The notes beneath the pieces were generated by a model that made no database searches, was not told the DNA's origin, and saw nothing but the letters and a program-made list of their open reading frames with translations. Made by a program: the position numbers and the translations under genes. Positions 17,715 to 27,600 of a DNA stretch of 44,612 nucleotides are shown piece after piece (position 1 is the first letter of the stretch; each line of letters opens with the position of its first letter). The stretch is taken from contig JAQSWW010000006.1 of the NCBI GenBank assembly GCA_029266415.1, forward strand, positions 1 to 44,612. The letters run 5' to 3'. This DNA comes from Actinomycetospora sp. (GTDB taxonomy: Bacteria > Actinomycetota > Actinomycetes > Mycobacteriales > Pseudonocardiaceae).

Positions 17715-20700
17715 CTAGGGGGTGTCCAGGACGGGGACTCCCGCGCGTCCCGTCCGGCGCCACCCGGCGACGGTCTCCTCGCCCACCTGCGGCGACAGCG
17801 CCCCGAGCGGCAGGCGCGGCACCCACCGCGCGAGCCCGACGGCGTCGCGGGTCGGGTCGCCGCCGAGGTACACCGGCAGGCGCACCTCCTCGACGAGCAG
17901 GCGCGGGGTGAGGAACGGGCCGCCGGTGGTGGGCGCGACGGCGATCTCGCCCGCGTCCGACAGCCCGGGCGGGGTGAGCCGCCACGGGGGCACCTCCGCC
18001 GTGCCGCCGGTGAGCGCCGGCGGGCGCAGGCACGGGAAGACGACGGCGACGGGCCAGTCGACGAGCGCGGTGCTGCCCGGGGCGACGACGTCGTCGAACG
18101 GCACGGTGCGCGGCACGCGGGGGACGCTGGCCGCGAGCGGGAGCTCCGGCGCCGCCCCGCTCGGGCTCGCGACCTGCGCGTCGGCGGCGTCGCGCGCCGC
18201 GCTCGTGGCCCGCACGCGCACGAGCGTGGTGCCCTCGGGGGCGAGCGCGCGCAGGTCGCGGGGCGCGACGCCCGCGGTCGGCCCGCCCGGGATCTCGGTG
18301 CGCGGGGTGTCGGTGGGCGACGCCGCGAACTCGAGCGCGACGGAACCCCGGGCGATGCTCCCGCTGACCGCGACGACCACGGGCGCGCGCCGCTCCCGCG
18401 CCTCGGGCGGCAGCACGAACCAGTCGGAGTGCAGCGTCGCGGGCCCCGTGGCGCCGGACGTCGGCGGCGCCGCCCACCCCGGCAGCTCCGTCCCCCCGAC
18501 CCGCAACGGCACCGCGGCGGGCGTCTGCTCGGTCGGCGTGAATGCCAGCGTGGGGGCCACGCTGGCGTTCAACGCCAGGAAATCCCCCAGCTCGCTCGAG
18601 GGCGGGCCGGCGGGGAGCAGTCCCGCGCGCGGATCGGTCTCGACGGCGAGGTCCGGCGCCAGCCCGCACGGGTCCCCGCGCAGCGCGGCGAGGGAGTCCG
18701 ACCCGTAGCTGAACGTGCCGATCCGGTCGGTGGTGACCTTGAGGAACGACCCGCCCTCGACCGCGACCACCGCGACGACGAGCACCAGCGCCAGCGCCCC
18801 CGGCGCCAGCACCCGGGCCGCGCGCCGCGGCAGCCGCCCGCGCGCCCCGACGACCAGCGCGAGCACGACCGTCCCGGCGATCGTCACCGGCAGCGTGATG
18901 TCCGCCAGCGGCACGCGCGCGATCTGCGGCGGGATGTCGTTCCAGAACACGCCCCACGCCGAGGCGTAGGCCCACTGGTTGTAGCCGGTGAGCACGAGCG
19001 TCGTGACCAGCCCGAACGCGCCGAGCACCGCGACCAGTGCGGGCCCGCGCAGCCGCGCCACGGCCGTCACGGCGCGGGGCGACCACAGCACCACGAGCAG
19101 CGTCAGCACGGCGGTCCCGACGCCCGCGAGCTCGCCGAAGTGCAGCGTCCACTTCGTCGGGCTGACGATCAGCGTCACCGGGCCGAGCGCCGTGACCGCG
19201 AGCAGGCGCCGCGCCGGCCCGACGGCCACCCCGGCGCGCACCCGGGCCGCGAGCAGCGCCCAGGCCACGGCGGGCAGCGCGAGCAGCGTCAGCAGCACGG
19301 CCAGCCGCGCCCCGAGCCCGCCCTGCACGTTGCCGGGCTCGACGAGCGAGACGTAGCGCGAGAGCTCCTGCCACCACGGCTGCCCGCCGCCGATGAGCTG
19401 GCGCACCCGGGTGGCCTCGAGCAGGCCCGCGAGCGACTGGTCCGCGGCCATCGGCAGGACCGCGACGGACAACCCGGCCACCACCACGAGCACGCGGGTC
19501 CACCCGTCCCGAGGACGTGCCCGCGCGAGCGCCGGCAGCGCCACCAGCAGCGGCGCGAGCCCCAGCAGCGCGCCGGGCGTCAGCGCCACCGTGAACCCCG
19601 CCAGCACCGCCGCGGCGAGCAGCGGCAGCAGCGCCCGCGTCGCGACGGCCCGCTCCGCGCACACCCAGACCGCCAGCACCCCCAGCGCCAGCCACGGCTC
19701 CGGGCGCAGCGAGAGCCCGAAGGGCGCCCACCACGCCGCGAACGCCGCCGCGGCCACCCACGTCGTGCCCGGCCGGCGCAGCGCCGGCCCGAGGCGGGGC
19801 AGCGCGTGGCGGCGCAGCAGGAACCACAGCAGGAGCCCGAGGACGGTCGCGGGCACGCGCAGCCAGAGCACCGACGCGCCCGGGCCCGGCGCCAGCGACG
19901 CCCACGCCCGCGTCACCTCGTAGAACCAGCTGAACGGCGCCTCGGGCGCGTTGAGCCAGCGGTACACGTTGCCCGTGAACCCGTTCTCGCCGCGCGAGCG
20001 CAGGATGCCGGCGATGTAGCCGTCGTCCACCGTGGCCGGCCCGACGACCGCCCAGCCGGCGAGCCCGAGCGCCACGACGCCGTCGACGACCCGGGGCCGC
20101 GGACGCCGCGGCGTGCGCCACGACCGCCCGCGGACCGCGGCGACGACCATTCCCGCCAGCCCCAGCAGCACGCCCAGCCCGAGCAGGAGCTTGAGCGCCG
20201 AGGGCGTCGTCTGGAACCGCGTGTCCGTGCGCAGGGCCAGGGACAGCCCCTCGGTGCCCTGCGCGCCCGTGATCACGGCCGCGACGACCGGGCGCACGTC
20301 GCCCTCGCGCGTCGCCACGACGCGGCCGTCGAGCGTGACGGTGCTCCGCTCCGGCGTCGACGCCACGGTCAGCGTGCACGGCCCCGGCGGCCGGGGGAGG
20401 GCGGCAAGCACCTCGCCGTCGCTGGTCACGAGCACGCCCCCGCCCACCGGGCGCACGGCCAGGCCGCCGACCGGGGCGGCCGGGGTGCCCGGCGGGGTCG
20501 TCGCCAGCGTCGCCGCGCCGGGCGGGGTCGCGGCCAGCGCCGCGCAGCTCACCGCGGCGTCGAGCGCGACGGGCTCGTAGGGCATCAGCGGCAGCGCCAC
20601 CGCCGTCTGCACCGGGGCCTGCGGCCACGCGAACGTCACCACCGGCTGGCTGACCGGCGCGAGCGGGAAGGCGATCGCGCACACGAGCGTGAGCACGGCG

Positions 20701-20747
20701 GACGCGAGCAGGAGCCCACATCCGCGTGCCTCACCCGATGTACTCAC
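17715..20747 (-). CDS. Emb-family arabinosyltransferase (paralogue 1)
   Basis: Emb proteins transfer arabinofuranose from decaprenylphosphoryl arabinose onto the growing arabinan outside the membrane. The 1010 residues fit the family (about 1050-1100), with an N-terminal extracytoplasmic domain ([33 protein letters not shown]). The catalytic GT-C loop [17 protein letters not shown] has Asp241 and Asp242, and [18 protein letters not shown] follows. About a dozen membrane segments and a C-terminal carbohydrate-binding-like domain come after. TPTKW-type TM signatures appear as [11 protein letters not shown]. The start GTG 20747 lies inside the end of the upstream emb, a 17-nt overlap. With emb 2, dprE1 and dprE2 it forms one operon. 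Whether it matches EmbA, B or C cannot be settled by eye. Confidence 0.9.
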   Translation of the reverse strand: MSTSGEARGCGLLLASAVLTLVCAIAFPLAPVSQPVVTFAWPQAPVQTAVALPLMPYEPVALDAAVSCAALAATPPGAATLATTPPGTPAAPVGGLAVRPVGGGVLVTSDGEVLAALPRPPGPCTLTVASTPERSTVTLDGRVVATREGDVRPVVAAVITGAQGTEGLSLALRTDTRFQTTPSALKLLLGLGVLLGLAGMVVAAVRGRSWRTPRRPRPRVVDGVVALGLAGWAVVGPATVDDGYIAGILRSRGENGFTGNVYRWLNAPEAPFSWFYEVTRAWASLAPGPGASVLWLRVPATVLGLLLWFLLRRHALPRLGPALRRPGTTWVAAAAFAAWWAPFGLSLRPEPWLALGVLAVWVCAERAVATRALLPLLAAAVLAGFTVALTPGALLGLAPLLVALPALARARPRDGWTRVLVVVAGLSVAVLPMAADQSLAGLLEATRVRQLIGGGQPWWQELSRYVSLVEPGNVQGGLGARLAVLLTLLALPAVAWALLAARVRAGVAVGPARRLLAVTALGPVTLIVSPTKWTLHFGELAGVGTAVLTLLVVLWSPRAVTAVARLRGPALVAVLGAFGLVTTLVLTGYNQWAYASAWGVFWNDIPPQIARVPLADITLPVTIAGTVVLALVVGARGRLPRRAARVLAPGALALVLVVAVVAVEGGSFLKVTTDRIGTFSYGSDSLAALRGDPCGLAPDLAVETDPRAGLLPAGPPSSELGDFLALNASVAPTLAFTPTEQTPAAVPLRVGGTELPGWAAPPTSGATGPATLHSDWFVLPPEARERRAPVVVAVSGSIARGSVALEFAASPTDTPRTEIPGGPTAGVAPRDLRALAPEGTTLVRVRATSAARDAADAQVASPSGAAPELPLAASVPRVPRTVPFDDVVAPGSTALVDWPVAVVFPCLRPPALTGGTAEVPPWRLTPPGLSDAGEIAVAPTTGGPFLTPRLLVEEVRLPVYLGGDPTRDAVGLARWVPRLPLGALSPQVGEETVAGWRRTGRAGVPVLDTP

Positions 20748-23700
20748 GTCCCGTGTAGGCCTCCGAGGCCAGGGTCGCGAACTGCTCCAGGCCACCGCGG
20801 CTCACCTGGCCCACGGTGAGGTCGTAGCCGTCGGTGGGCTGGTCGTAGACGATCCGGTCGACGTTGCCCCAGGGCAGCGCCGGCACCCCACCCGGCGTGA
20901 TCGCCGAGAACGGGCGCACGGTGGCCCACGTCCGCTCCGACTGCACCATCGTGCCGCCCCACGACTCGGAGGTCGGGTTGGTGAGGATGAACTCCGGGGT
21001 GCCCTCGGCGGCGATCAACCGCAGCGTCGGGGTGGGCGCGATCCCGTGGCGCACCGCGACCTGGTCGACGCACGGCCAGAGCACGGCGGAGAGCTGATCG
21101 CCGAACACGCCACCGGCGACGCTCGCCGCGGGACGTGCCGCGGGCCCGGTCAGTGCCGACACCGGCTGCATCCGGGCGAGGTGCGGCGCGGCGACGGCGA
21201 GCGCGCTCTCCGGGCCGGCGACGCGGTCCTCGACCTGCAGGCGCACCGCGGTCGGCCGACTGCCGGGCAGCGGGACGGGGATCTCCTGCCACTGCCGCAC
21301 CGTGAACCCGGAGCCCGGCGTCACCGCGACCGACTCGGCCTCGACCGGCGCCGCCGGGTCGCCGGAGCCGAACTGGACCACGATCCGCTGCCGGTCGGGG
21401 TCGTTGCCGGCGACGGGGACGACCACGTGCGTCGGCGCGCCGGGGTTCTGCGGGTCGGCGGCCGGGAGCGGGTACCAACCGGTGGTCACGGTCCCGAGCC
21501 CCGTGACGCCGGCGGGCGGCGTCGTCGGGTCGGCGCCGGGCACGAGCTCGACCTGGTCGTGCCACACCGCGCCCGGACCGGGCGCCGGCACGGGCGCGGG
21601 GTCGTCGACGGCGACCGCGAAGTCGCCCGCGCGCTGGTCGGGGGTGGTGGGGGCGGCGACGTCGGCCGGGGTACGGGCCATGACGAACACCGCCTCGGAC
21701 AGCCCGCAGCCGCTCCCGGTGAGCGCCTGCAGCTGGCTGCCCGCCACCGTCCACCCCGGTGACTGCCGGATCGGCGCCAGCACCATCACCCAGACCATCA
21801 GCCCGACGAGCACGGCCGTCGCGGTGATGAGCACGGCGCGCTCCGGGGTCACCCCGTACGTCCGGCGCCGCGCGCGCCGGCGCCACGCCAGCCACAGGCC
21901 GGCGGCCGCGGCGACGAGCAGCCACCACCACACGTCGCGCAGGTAGAACTCGCCCCAGTGCGGGGCGAGCATCTCGAGGTCGAGCATCGAGATCTCGGGG
22001 TCGAGGTGGTCGCCGTAGAGCTGCCCGCGGTCGCTGTAGGGCTTCCAGACGTTGGGCGCGGCGAAGCCGAACACCGTCGCGCCGGCGATCAGGGCCACCG
22101 ACGCGCCGGTGACCAGCGCGCCCGGCCGGCGCGGCAGGGGCGAGCGCAGCAGCGTCAGTGCCAGCAGCACGGTGGCCGGCGCGGCGACGGCGCCGAAGTG
22201 GTTGACCCACTTCGTCGGGCCCAGCGCCAGGAGACCGAGCGCGACGGCCGTGGTCACCGCGGCGGCCAGCGTCGCGTCCCGCAGCCGCCCGCCGGCGGGA
22301 CCCTGCCGGCCGCTGCCGATGGACACGACGACCAGTAGCACCACGGTCAGCAGCACCGGGAGGCGCCGGCCCCAGGTCCCGGTCTCGATGAGGGTCCGGT
22401 AGTGGGCCCACTCCTCGTACCAGGGGAAGGTCAGGTAGTACCAGCTGTGCACGGCGGTGGCCTCGACGACGTCGCCGAGGGTGGCGTCGCCGAAGCCGAT
22501 CGGGATGGCGATCGTGCCGGCGGCGACCACCGCGCCCGCCGCGCCGAGGCGCGAGCGCCAGCCGTGCGCGACCAGCCAGCGCCACAACCAGGGCAGGGCG
22601 ACGACCACCGGCGCGGCGGCCACGAGCCCCGACGGCGAGACGGTGACCGCGAGCGCGGCCAGCGCGGTCGCCGGGACCAGCGGGCCGACCGCCTCGCGCC
22701 GGCGGGCGACCTCGGTGAGCACGAGCACTGCCGCGGCCAGCGGGACGATGACCACCTCGGGGCGCAGCGCCATCCCGTAGGGCAGCCACCACGCCAGGTG
22801 GGCGAGCAGCAGCGCCCACGCCACCCGGGGCAGGCGCCCGGCGCGCCCGAGCACCGCGACCAGCAGCATCCGCAGCAGCCACCACGTCGCCAGCCCGAGC
22901 ACCAGGGACAGCAGGCGCATCCACAGCAGACCCCACCCGGGCAGGCCGAGCGCCTCGCCGAGGTGCCCCCAGACGGCCATCAGGTACTGCGTCAGCACGA
23001 ACGGGTTCTCCGTCGTGTTGAACATGTAGATCTGGTTGCCGATGTAGCCGGTGGGCGTCGCGCCCCGCGCCATCAGCAGGTACCAGGAGTCGTCGTTCTG
23101 CAGCGGCCCGAGGATCACCCAGGCGGCGGACACCAGCAGCACGACGGCGTCGGCCGGGTGGAACCGCGGACGCTCCAGCCGCGGGCCGCGGCCGCGCCAG
23201 CGCCGGGTCGCGAGCCAGAGCGTGGCGCCGAGGGCCAGCGCGTGGAGCACGAGCAGGGTGAGCTTGAACGCGCTCGGCACCGAGGAGTAGCGGTCGTCGG
23301 TGTGGATCGTCGCGGCGAGGCCCGGCGTGCCCGGGGCGTCCGTGGCGAGCTCGGCGACCTGGGGGACGAGCGCGCCCGGCCGGTCGACGAGCAGCTGCCC
23401 GTCGCGCGACACCCGCGTCCCGGCCTGGTCGGCGACGACGCGGTACGTGCAGTCGCCGAGCGGGAGCAGCTCGTCGAGCACCGTGTCGCCGGAGCTGGTG
23501 ATGATCACCCGGCCGCCGCTGGTGACGAAGCTCAGACCCCGCCCCGGCGTGCCGGCGGAGACCGGCTGGGTGCGCAGCGCGTCGCCGCCCGGGCGCAGGG
23601 CCGCGCACGGCACGTCGGCGGTCAGCGACAGCGGGCGGTACGGGGTCAGCGGGATGCTCGTGGACGTCGCGGGCGCCCCGGCCTTCGGCCAGGTGATGAC

Positions 23701-23886
23701 GGGATCGTCGGCGAGCACCGGGGCCAGCGGGATCGCGAGCCCGAGCACGACGGTGAGCGCGGCCAGCGCCGCCAGCCACCACCCGCCGGCGCGCGGCCCC
23801 CGGCGCGGCGGCCCGGACGTCTCGTCGTGGGGTCCCGCGCCCGGAGCCGGGTCGGCCCGGTCCTCCTGCGCTGCCACCACGGCCAT
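20731..23886 (-). CDS. Emb-family arabinosyltransferase (paralogue 2, divergent active-site loop)
   Basis: This 1051-residue protein has the full Emb layout: N-terminal domain (VITWPKAGAPATSTSIPLTPYRPLSL, DVPCAAL), GT-C membrane domain with LGPTKWVNHFGAVAAPA, and a C-terminal beta domain ending TGREYIG. The catalytic loop keeps the two acidic residues (Asp265, Asp266) but reads NDDSWYLLMARGATPTGY instead of DDGYI. The next motif, normally NYxRWFxxPEAPFGWFY, is NQIYMFNTTENPFVLTQY, so several acceptor-side aromatic residues are changed. It may have a different acceptor or role. It is the first gene of the emb-emb-dprE1-dprE2 operon. ATG 23886 has TATCGT 8 nt upstream and is 74 nt from the divergent gtrA. 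Confidence 0.88.
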   Translation of the reverse strand: MAVVAAQEDRADPAPGAGPHDETSGPPRRGPRAGGWWLAALAALTVVLGLAIPLAPVLADDPVITWPKAGAPATSTSIPLTPYRPLSLTADVPCAALRPGGDALRTQPVSAGTPGRGLSFVTSGGRVIITSSGDTVLDELLPLGDCTYRVVADQAGTRVSRDGQLLVDRPGALVPQVAELATDAPGTPGLAATIHTDDRYSSVPSAFKLTLLVLHALALGATLWLATRRWRGRGPRLERPRFHPADAVVLLVSAAWVILGPLQNDDSWYLLMARGATPTGYIGNQIYMFNTTENPFVLTQYLMAVWGHLGEALGLPGWGLLWMRLLSLVLGLATWWLLRMLLVAVLGRAGRLPRVAWALLLAHLAWWLPYGMALRPEVVIVPLAAAVLVLTEVARRREAVGPLVPATALAALAVTVSPSGLVAAAPVVVALPWLWRWLVAHGWRSRLGAAGAVVAAGTIAIPIGFGDATLGDVVEATAVHSWYYLTFPWYEEWAHYRTLIETGTWGRRLPVLLTVVLLVVVSIGSGRQGPAGGRLRDATLAAAVTTAVALGLLALGPTKWVNHFGAVAAPATVLLALTLLRSPLPRRPGALVTGASVALIAGATVFGFAAPNVWKPYSDRGQLYGDHLDPEISMLDLEMLAPHWGEFYLRDVWWWLLVAAAAGLWLAWRRRARRRTYGVTPERAVLITATAVLVGLMVWVMVLAPIRQSPGWTVAGSQLQALTGSGCGLSEAVFVMARTPADVAAPTTPDQRAGDFAVAVDDPAPVPAPGPGAVWHDQVELVPGADPTTPPAGVTGLGTVTTGWYPLPAADPQNPGAPTHVVVPVAGNDPDRQRIVVQFGSGDPAAPVEAESVAVTPGSGFTVRQWQEIPVPLPGSRPTAVRLQVEDRVAGPESALAVAAPHLARMQPVSALTGPAARPAASVAGGVFGDQLSAVLWPCVDQVAVRHGIAPTPTLRLIAAEGTPEFILTNPTSESWGGTMVQSERTWATVRPFSAITPGGVPALPWGNVDRIVYDQPTDGYDLTVGQVSRGGLEQFATLASEAYTGREYIG

Positions 23887-23894
23887 GGGTCGCG

Positions 23895-23900
23895 ACGATA
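23895..23900 (-). promoter_or_regulatory. -10-like box TATCGT before the emb-emb-dprE1-dprE2 operon
   Basis: On the minus strand TATCGT ends 8 nt before the ATG at 23886, with no Shine-Dalgarno sequence. It would drive the whole downstream operon, back to back with the gtrA promoter. Confidence 0.45.
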
Positions 23901-23948
23901 TCGACGCGCCCGGGACGCACCCCGACGAGGTCGGCCCGCGGGGGCTCG

Positions 23949-23954
23949 TACCCT
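23949..23954 (+). promoter_or_regulatory. -10-like box TACCCT of a leaderless promoter for gtrA
   Basis: TACCCT ends 6 nt before the ATG at 23961. There is no ribosome-binding site, which fits a leaderless mRNA. Confidence 0.55.
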
Positions 23955-23960
23955 CGACCC

Positions 23961-24401
23961 ATGACCGCCACCGAACCGGACACCGGCGAGCGGCCCGCCC
24001 CGCTGGGGCTCGGGGCGCAGATCGTGCGGTTCGTGGCGATCGGCGCCGTCGCGGCGTCGGTCGACCTCGGCTTCTACGCGGGCCTGCTCGCGCTCGGCAC
24101 CTGGGCGCCGCTGGCCAAGGCGGTGTCGTTCATCCTCGGCACCACGACGGCCTACCTGCTCAACCGCCGCTTCACCTTCGCCTCGTCCTCCGGGGGCGCG
24201 GGCAGGTTCCTCGGGTTCCTCCTGCTCTACGGCTCGACCTTCGCCGTCAACGTCGGCGTCGCGAGCCTCGTCCTGTACCTCATGGCCGCGCCGTCGATCA
24301 ACCCCGGCGTGCTCGCGGGCTTCCTGTCGTGGTTCATCGCGCAGGCCTGCGCGACGACGATCAACTTCGTCGTCATGCGCACCGTGATCTTCCGCGACTG
24401 A
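23961..24401 (+). CDS. gtrA: GtrA-family membrane protein (Rv3789-like)
   Basis: The 146 residues form four membrane helices, with the GtrA signature QIVRFVAIGAVAASVDLGFY at the first helix, LGTTTAYLLNRRFTF at the second, and TTINFVVMRTVIFRD at the end. GtrA proteins act in lipid-linked sugar metabolism. The mycobacterial relative next to dprE1 was proposed to flip decaprenylphosphoryl arabinose or to anchor another galactan/arabinan enzyme. Here it stands divergently between two emb transcription units rather than in front of dprE1, but the company is the same. The stop is followed 21 nt later by one copy of the dispersed two-hairpin repeat. Confidence 0.9.
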   Translation: MTATEPDTGERPAPLGLGAQIVRFVAIGAVAASVDLGFYAGLLALGTWAPLAKAVSFILGTTTAYLLNRRFTFASSSGGAGRFLGFLLLYGSTFAVNVGVASLVLYLMAAPSINPGVLAGFLSWFIAQACATTINFVVMRTVIFRD

Positions 24402-24414
24402 GGACGCCGGCCAG

Positions 24415-24467
24415 GAAGCAGCGAACGCGCTGTTCGCTGCTTCTATGCGTGCGAACTCCCCGTTCGC
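24415..24467 (+). repeat. Dispersed two-hairpin 3' element, copy 1 (after gtrA)
   Basis: The 47-nt core at 24421-24467 is GCGAAC, loop GCGCT, GTTCGC, then TGCTTCTATGCGT, then GCGAAC, loop TCCCC, GTTCGC. Both hairpins have 6-bp stems and 5-nt loops. Here the first stem is extended to 12 perfect base pairs by GAAGCA (24415-24420) pairing with TGCTTC. The GAAC of the first hairpin begins 22 nt after the last base of the gtrA stop. Like the other copies it has the orientation of the gene it follows. The long stem could itself stop transcription. Confidence 0.7.
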
Positions 24468-24599
24468 GGCTGATGAGGCGCGACGATCGGGGGGCGGTTC
24501 CTCGGGGCGCGCCGCCTCCGCCCGATGATCACCAGGCCTGCGTGGTCGCCGACGGCTCCGCGCCCGCCCCCAGGGCCTGCTGATCATGCGGCCCCGCGA

Positions 24600-24650
24600 G
24601 CGAACGCGGCGTTCCGGCGCATAGAAGCAACGAACAGCGCGTTCGTCGCG
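24600..24650 (-). repeat. Dispersed two-hairpin 3' element, copy 2 (after the third emb)
   Basis: Read on the minus strand, the core runs from 24646 to 24600 and agrees with copy 1 at about 40 of 47 positions by eye, without gaps. The first hairpin is ACGAAC-GCGCT-GTTCGT: the outer G-C pair of copy 1 is an A-T pair here, so both partners changed and the pairing is kept. The second hairpin is weaker (GAAC/GTTC). It begins 19 nt after the stop of the emb gene that ends at 24664. Copies 1 and 2 face each other across about 130 nt. Confidence 0.7.
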
Positions 24651-24663
24651 ACGACCGCCGGCC

Positions 24664-27600
24664 TCAGCGCTCCGGTGACGGCGTGCCCGGGGGCGGGTTG
24701 CCGATGGGGCCGGGGGTGTAGGTCCCCCACACCTCGCGCTCCCCGCGCACGACGGTCGGCGAGGCCGCGTCGGGCGTGTAGGGGTCGAGGCGCTCGACGA
24801 CGCCCCAGTCGCGCTGGGGCTGGCCCTCGAGGTAGGTCGGCAGCTCGGTGCGCCGTTCGAGGACCTCGATCCATCCCAGCGGCCCGCCGGCGCTGGCCTG
24901 CGACCAGTTGACGCCGCCGGGGCGCAGCTGGCTGGCGTCGGCGATGAGGCGGTAGCGCGCGACCTCGGCGATGCCATCGCGCACGTCGAACGGGCGCAGG
25001 CACGGGCTGGCGAACTGCACGGGCCACTCGAGGTAGCCCGGGTTCACCGGCCCGAGGATCTCGGTCAGGGGCACGAGCTGCGGCGCGCGCATGGGCGCCA
25101 CCGCGAGCCAGCCGTCCGGTCCCAGCGCGCGGTCCTGCGCGATCAGGCGCACCTCGTCGGCCTGGGCGCCGGCCCCGGTGGCGAGGTTCAGGCGGATCTC
25201 GCGCCACGGCGGTTCGCCGAACGCCCCGTCGTCGATGCCGTCCTGCCCGAGGATCTGCACACGGCCGTCGGGCAGGCGGTCGGCGAACTGGATGGTGAGG
25301 AAGTTGCCGCCGTTGAGGCGCCCGGCGACCGAGAGCACCAGCGGCGTCGCGCCGCTGCGCAGGTCGTCGTCGAGCCGGTACCAGTCGGTGCGCAGCACCC
25401 CGGTACCGGAGCCGGGCGCGTACGAGCCCAGCGCCTGGTCGGCGAGCCCGTTGCGCAGCGAGTACTCGAAGCCCGACACCCCGGTGCCGCCCCCGACGGG
25501 CGGGTCGGCGCCGGCCGCGGAGAACCCGGAGTTACCGGGCTGCGGGTCGACCAGCTGCGCCTCGGGCGCCGACGCGGGCACGGAGCCGGGCGGCAGCGGC
25601 GCGGGGCTCGGGGTCGCCGCGGTGCCGGGCGCGGTCGTCGTCGTGGTGTCGGGGGGCGTGGTGGTCGTGGTCCCGCCGCCGTCGGTGTCCGCGGCGCCGG
25701 TGCTCCCGGACGCGGACGTGCCCGTCGCGGGGTCGGTCGTCGGCGCGGGGGTCGGCGGCGCGACGGTGGGCAGCACGCCCGGCGCGGACGGCGCCAGCCC
25801 GGTGGGCGCGGGGGCGGCGCCGAGGACGCCGGCGAGCGTCGAGCCCTCCACGCGCACCCGGTCGGCGAGGCCGCAGCTGCCGCCGAAGGGGTTCTCGAGG
25901 ACGTCGCCGCCCAGGGAGAAGCTGCCCTCCTGCGCCTCGATCCCGTCGGTCATCGAGACCATCTCGAACGCGAGCAGCGCCGCGCAGACCAGCGCGATCG
26001 GGGCCGAGCCGATGCGCAGCGCCCGTGCCCGGCGCTCGACGGTCGAGCCGCCGCGCGTGCGCCGCAGCCGGCCCAGCGCCTCGCGCGGGGGCTTGAGGAC
26101 GGCGTCGACCGCGGAGGAGGCGGCCGAGGGCTCGTCGCCCTCCTCGTCGCCGGTGACCGGTGCCCGCGGCGGCGCGCCCCGGATGTGCTCGATCCCGGCG
26201 AACACCAGCAGCAGGACCGCCACGAGGAGGCACAGCGTGTAGACCGGCCACGGGGCGGTGAGGCCGTAGCCGAACGGCCAGCCGTCCCAGAACACCGGGC
26301 CGCCGCTGAACGGCACGCTCCAGTTGTTCGTGTACCACCACGTGTTCGGGCCGGTGAACGCCAGCGCGAGCACCACGAACAGCGCCGCGAGGAACAGCAG
26401 CCGGTTGCGCCGGGAGCGCAGGACGTCCGACGACGTCGCCAGCGCCGTCAGCGCGGCCATGCCGGCGCCGAGGGCGGCGAACGCGCCGAAGTGGTGCGTC
26501 CACTTGGTCGGGGTCAGTGCGAGGACGGCGAAGGCGATGACCGACGAGCCGATCAGGCGCTGCGAGGGGCCGAGGGCGGCGCCGGCGATCTTGTCGCGGC
26601 GCAGCAGCACGACGATGCACACGGCGATGCCGAGCATCAGCAGCAGCACCGGGAAGCGCCGGGCCAGCGAGCCGTCGGCCGCGGTGCCGAACAGCGACTG
26701 GTAGCGCACGACCTCCTGGAACCAGCTCCAGTTCGGTCCCATCAGCGTCCGCAGGCGGGTCGCCTCCCACACCGCCGACCACGTCTGGTCGGCGAAGACG
26801 ACCACGAGCACGAGCAGCCCGGCCGCGAACACCGGCGCGAGCACCGGCAGCCACCCGCCGAAGCGCACGCGCTCCATCACCAGGCGCCACAGCGGGCGGG
26901 CGGAGGCGAGGAACGGGGCGACGGCGATGAAGCCGGTCGGGGTCGCCGCGACGGCGAACGCGGCCGCCATCAGCCCCAGCGCCACCGGCGCGAGCCGCCG
27001 CGTCGCCACCCCGCGCTCGACCGCGCAGAACGCGAGCAGCGCCGAGATGACGACGACGGGCTCGGGGCGCAGCCCGTTGTTGTAGGGCAGCCAGAACGCG
27101 AGGAACACCATCGCCGCGGCCCACGCCGCCGCCTTCGACCGCCGGACCTGCTGGCCCAGGCGCGGGAGCATCTCGCGGCTGATGAGGATCCAGGACACGA
27201 TCCCCATGAGCAACGACGGCACGCGCAGCCAGAGCACCGAGTCGTCGACGCGTATCCATAGCGCGTAGAGCTCGTAGAACCAGCCGAACGGCGCCTCGGG
27301 GACGTTGAACCACCGGTAGTAGTTGCCGATGAAGCCCGCCGACTCGCGGGCCCGGGCGATGCCGAGGATGTAGCCGTCGTCGGACGTCTGGCTGCCGATC
27401 ACGGCCCACACGGCGAGCACGGCGGTGACGACGAGGTCGCGGCTCGTGGGCCGCCACCAGCCCTTCGGCGCGAGACGCGGCGCCCGGCGCCCGGCGCGCA
27501 CGTCGAGCGCGTGCAGCGCCCACACCCCGCCCATCGCGGCCAGCACGGCGAAGAGCCCGGCCAGCACCTTCAGCGTGGTCGGGGTCGTCTCGAACCGCGT

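Noticed and set aside
17715-20747. First emb paralogue as AftA.
   Set aside because: AftA is about 640 residues; this protein has 1010 residues with the Emb N-terminal domain and C-terminal sugar-binding domain.
20744-23983. A 1079-codon frame on the minus strand alongside the second emb.
   Set aside because: Its translation is Arg/Pro/Gly-rich without any motif, a shadow of the real emb frame.
24421-24660. CRISPR array or transposon ends at the facing copies of the repeat.
   Set aside because: There are only two copies here with unlike spacers, no cas genes and no transposase. The third copy 18 kb away also follows a stop codon, which neither idea explains.
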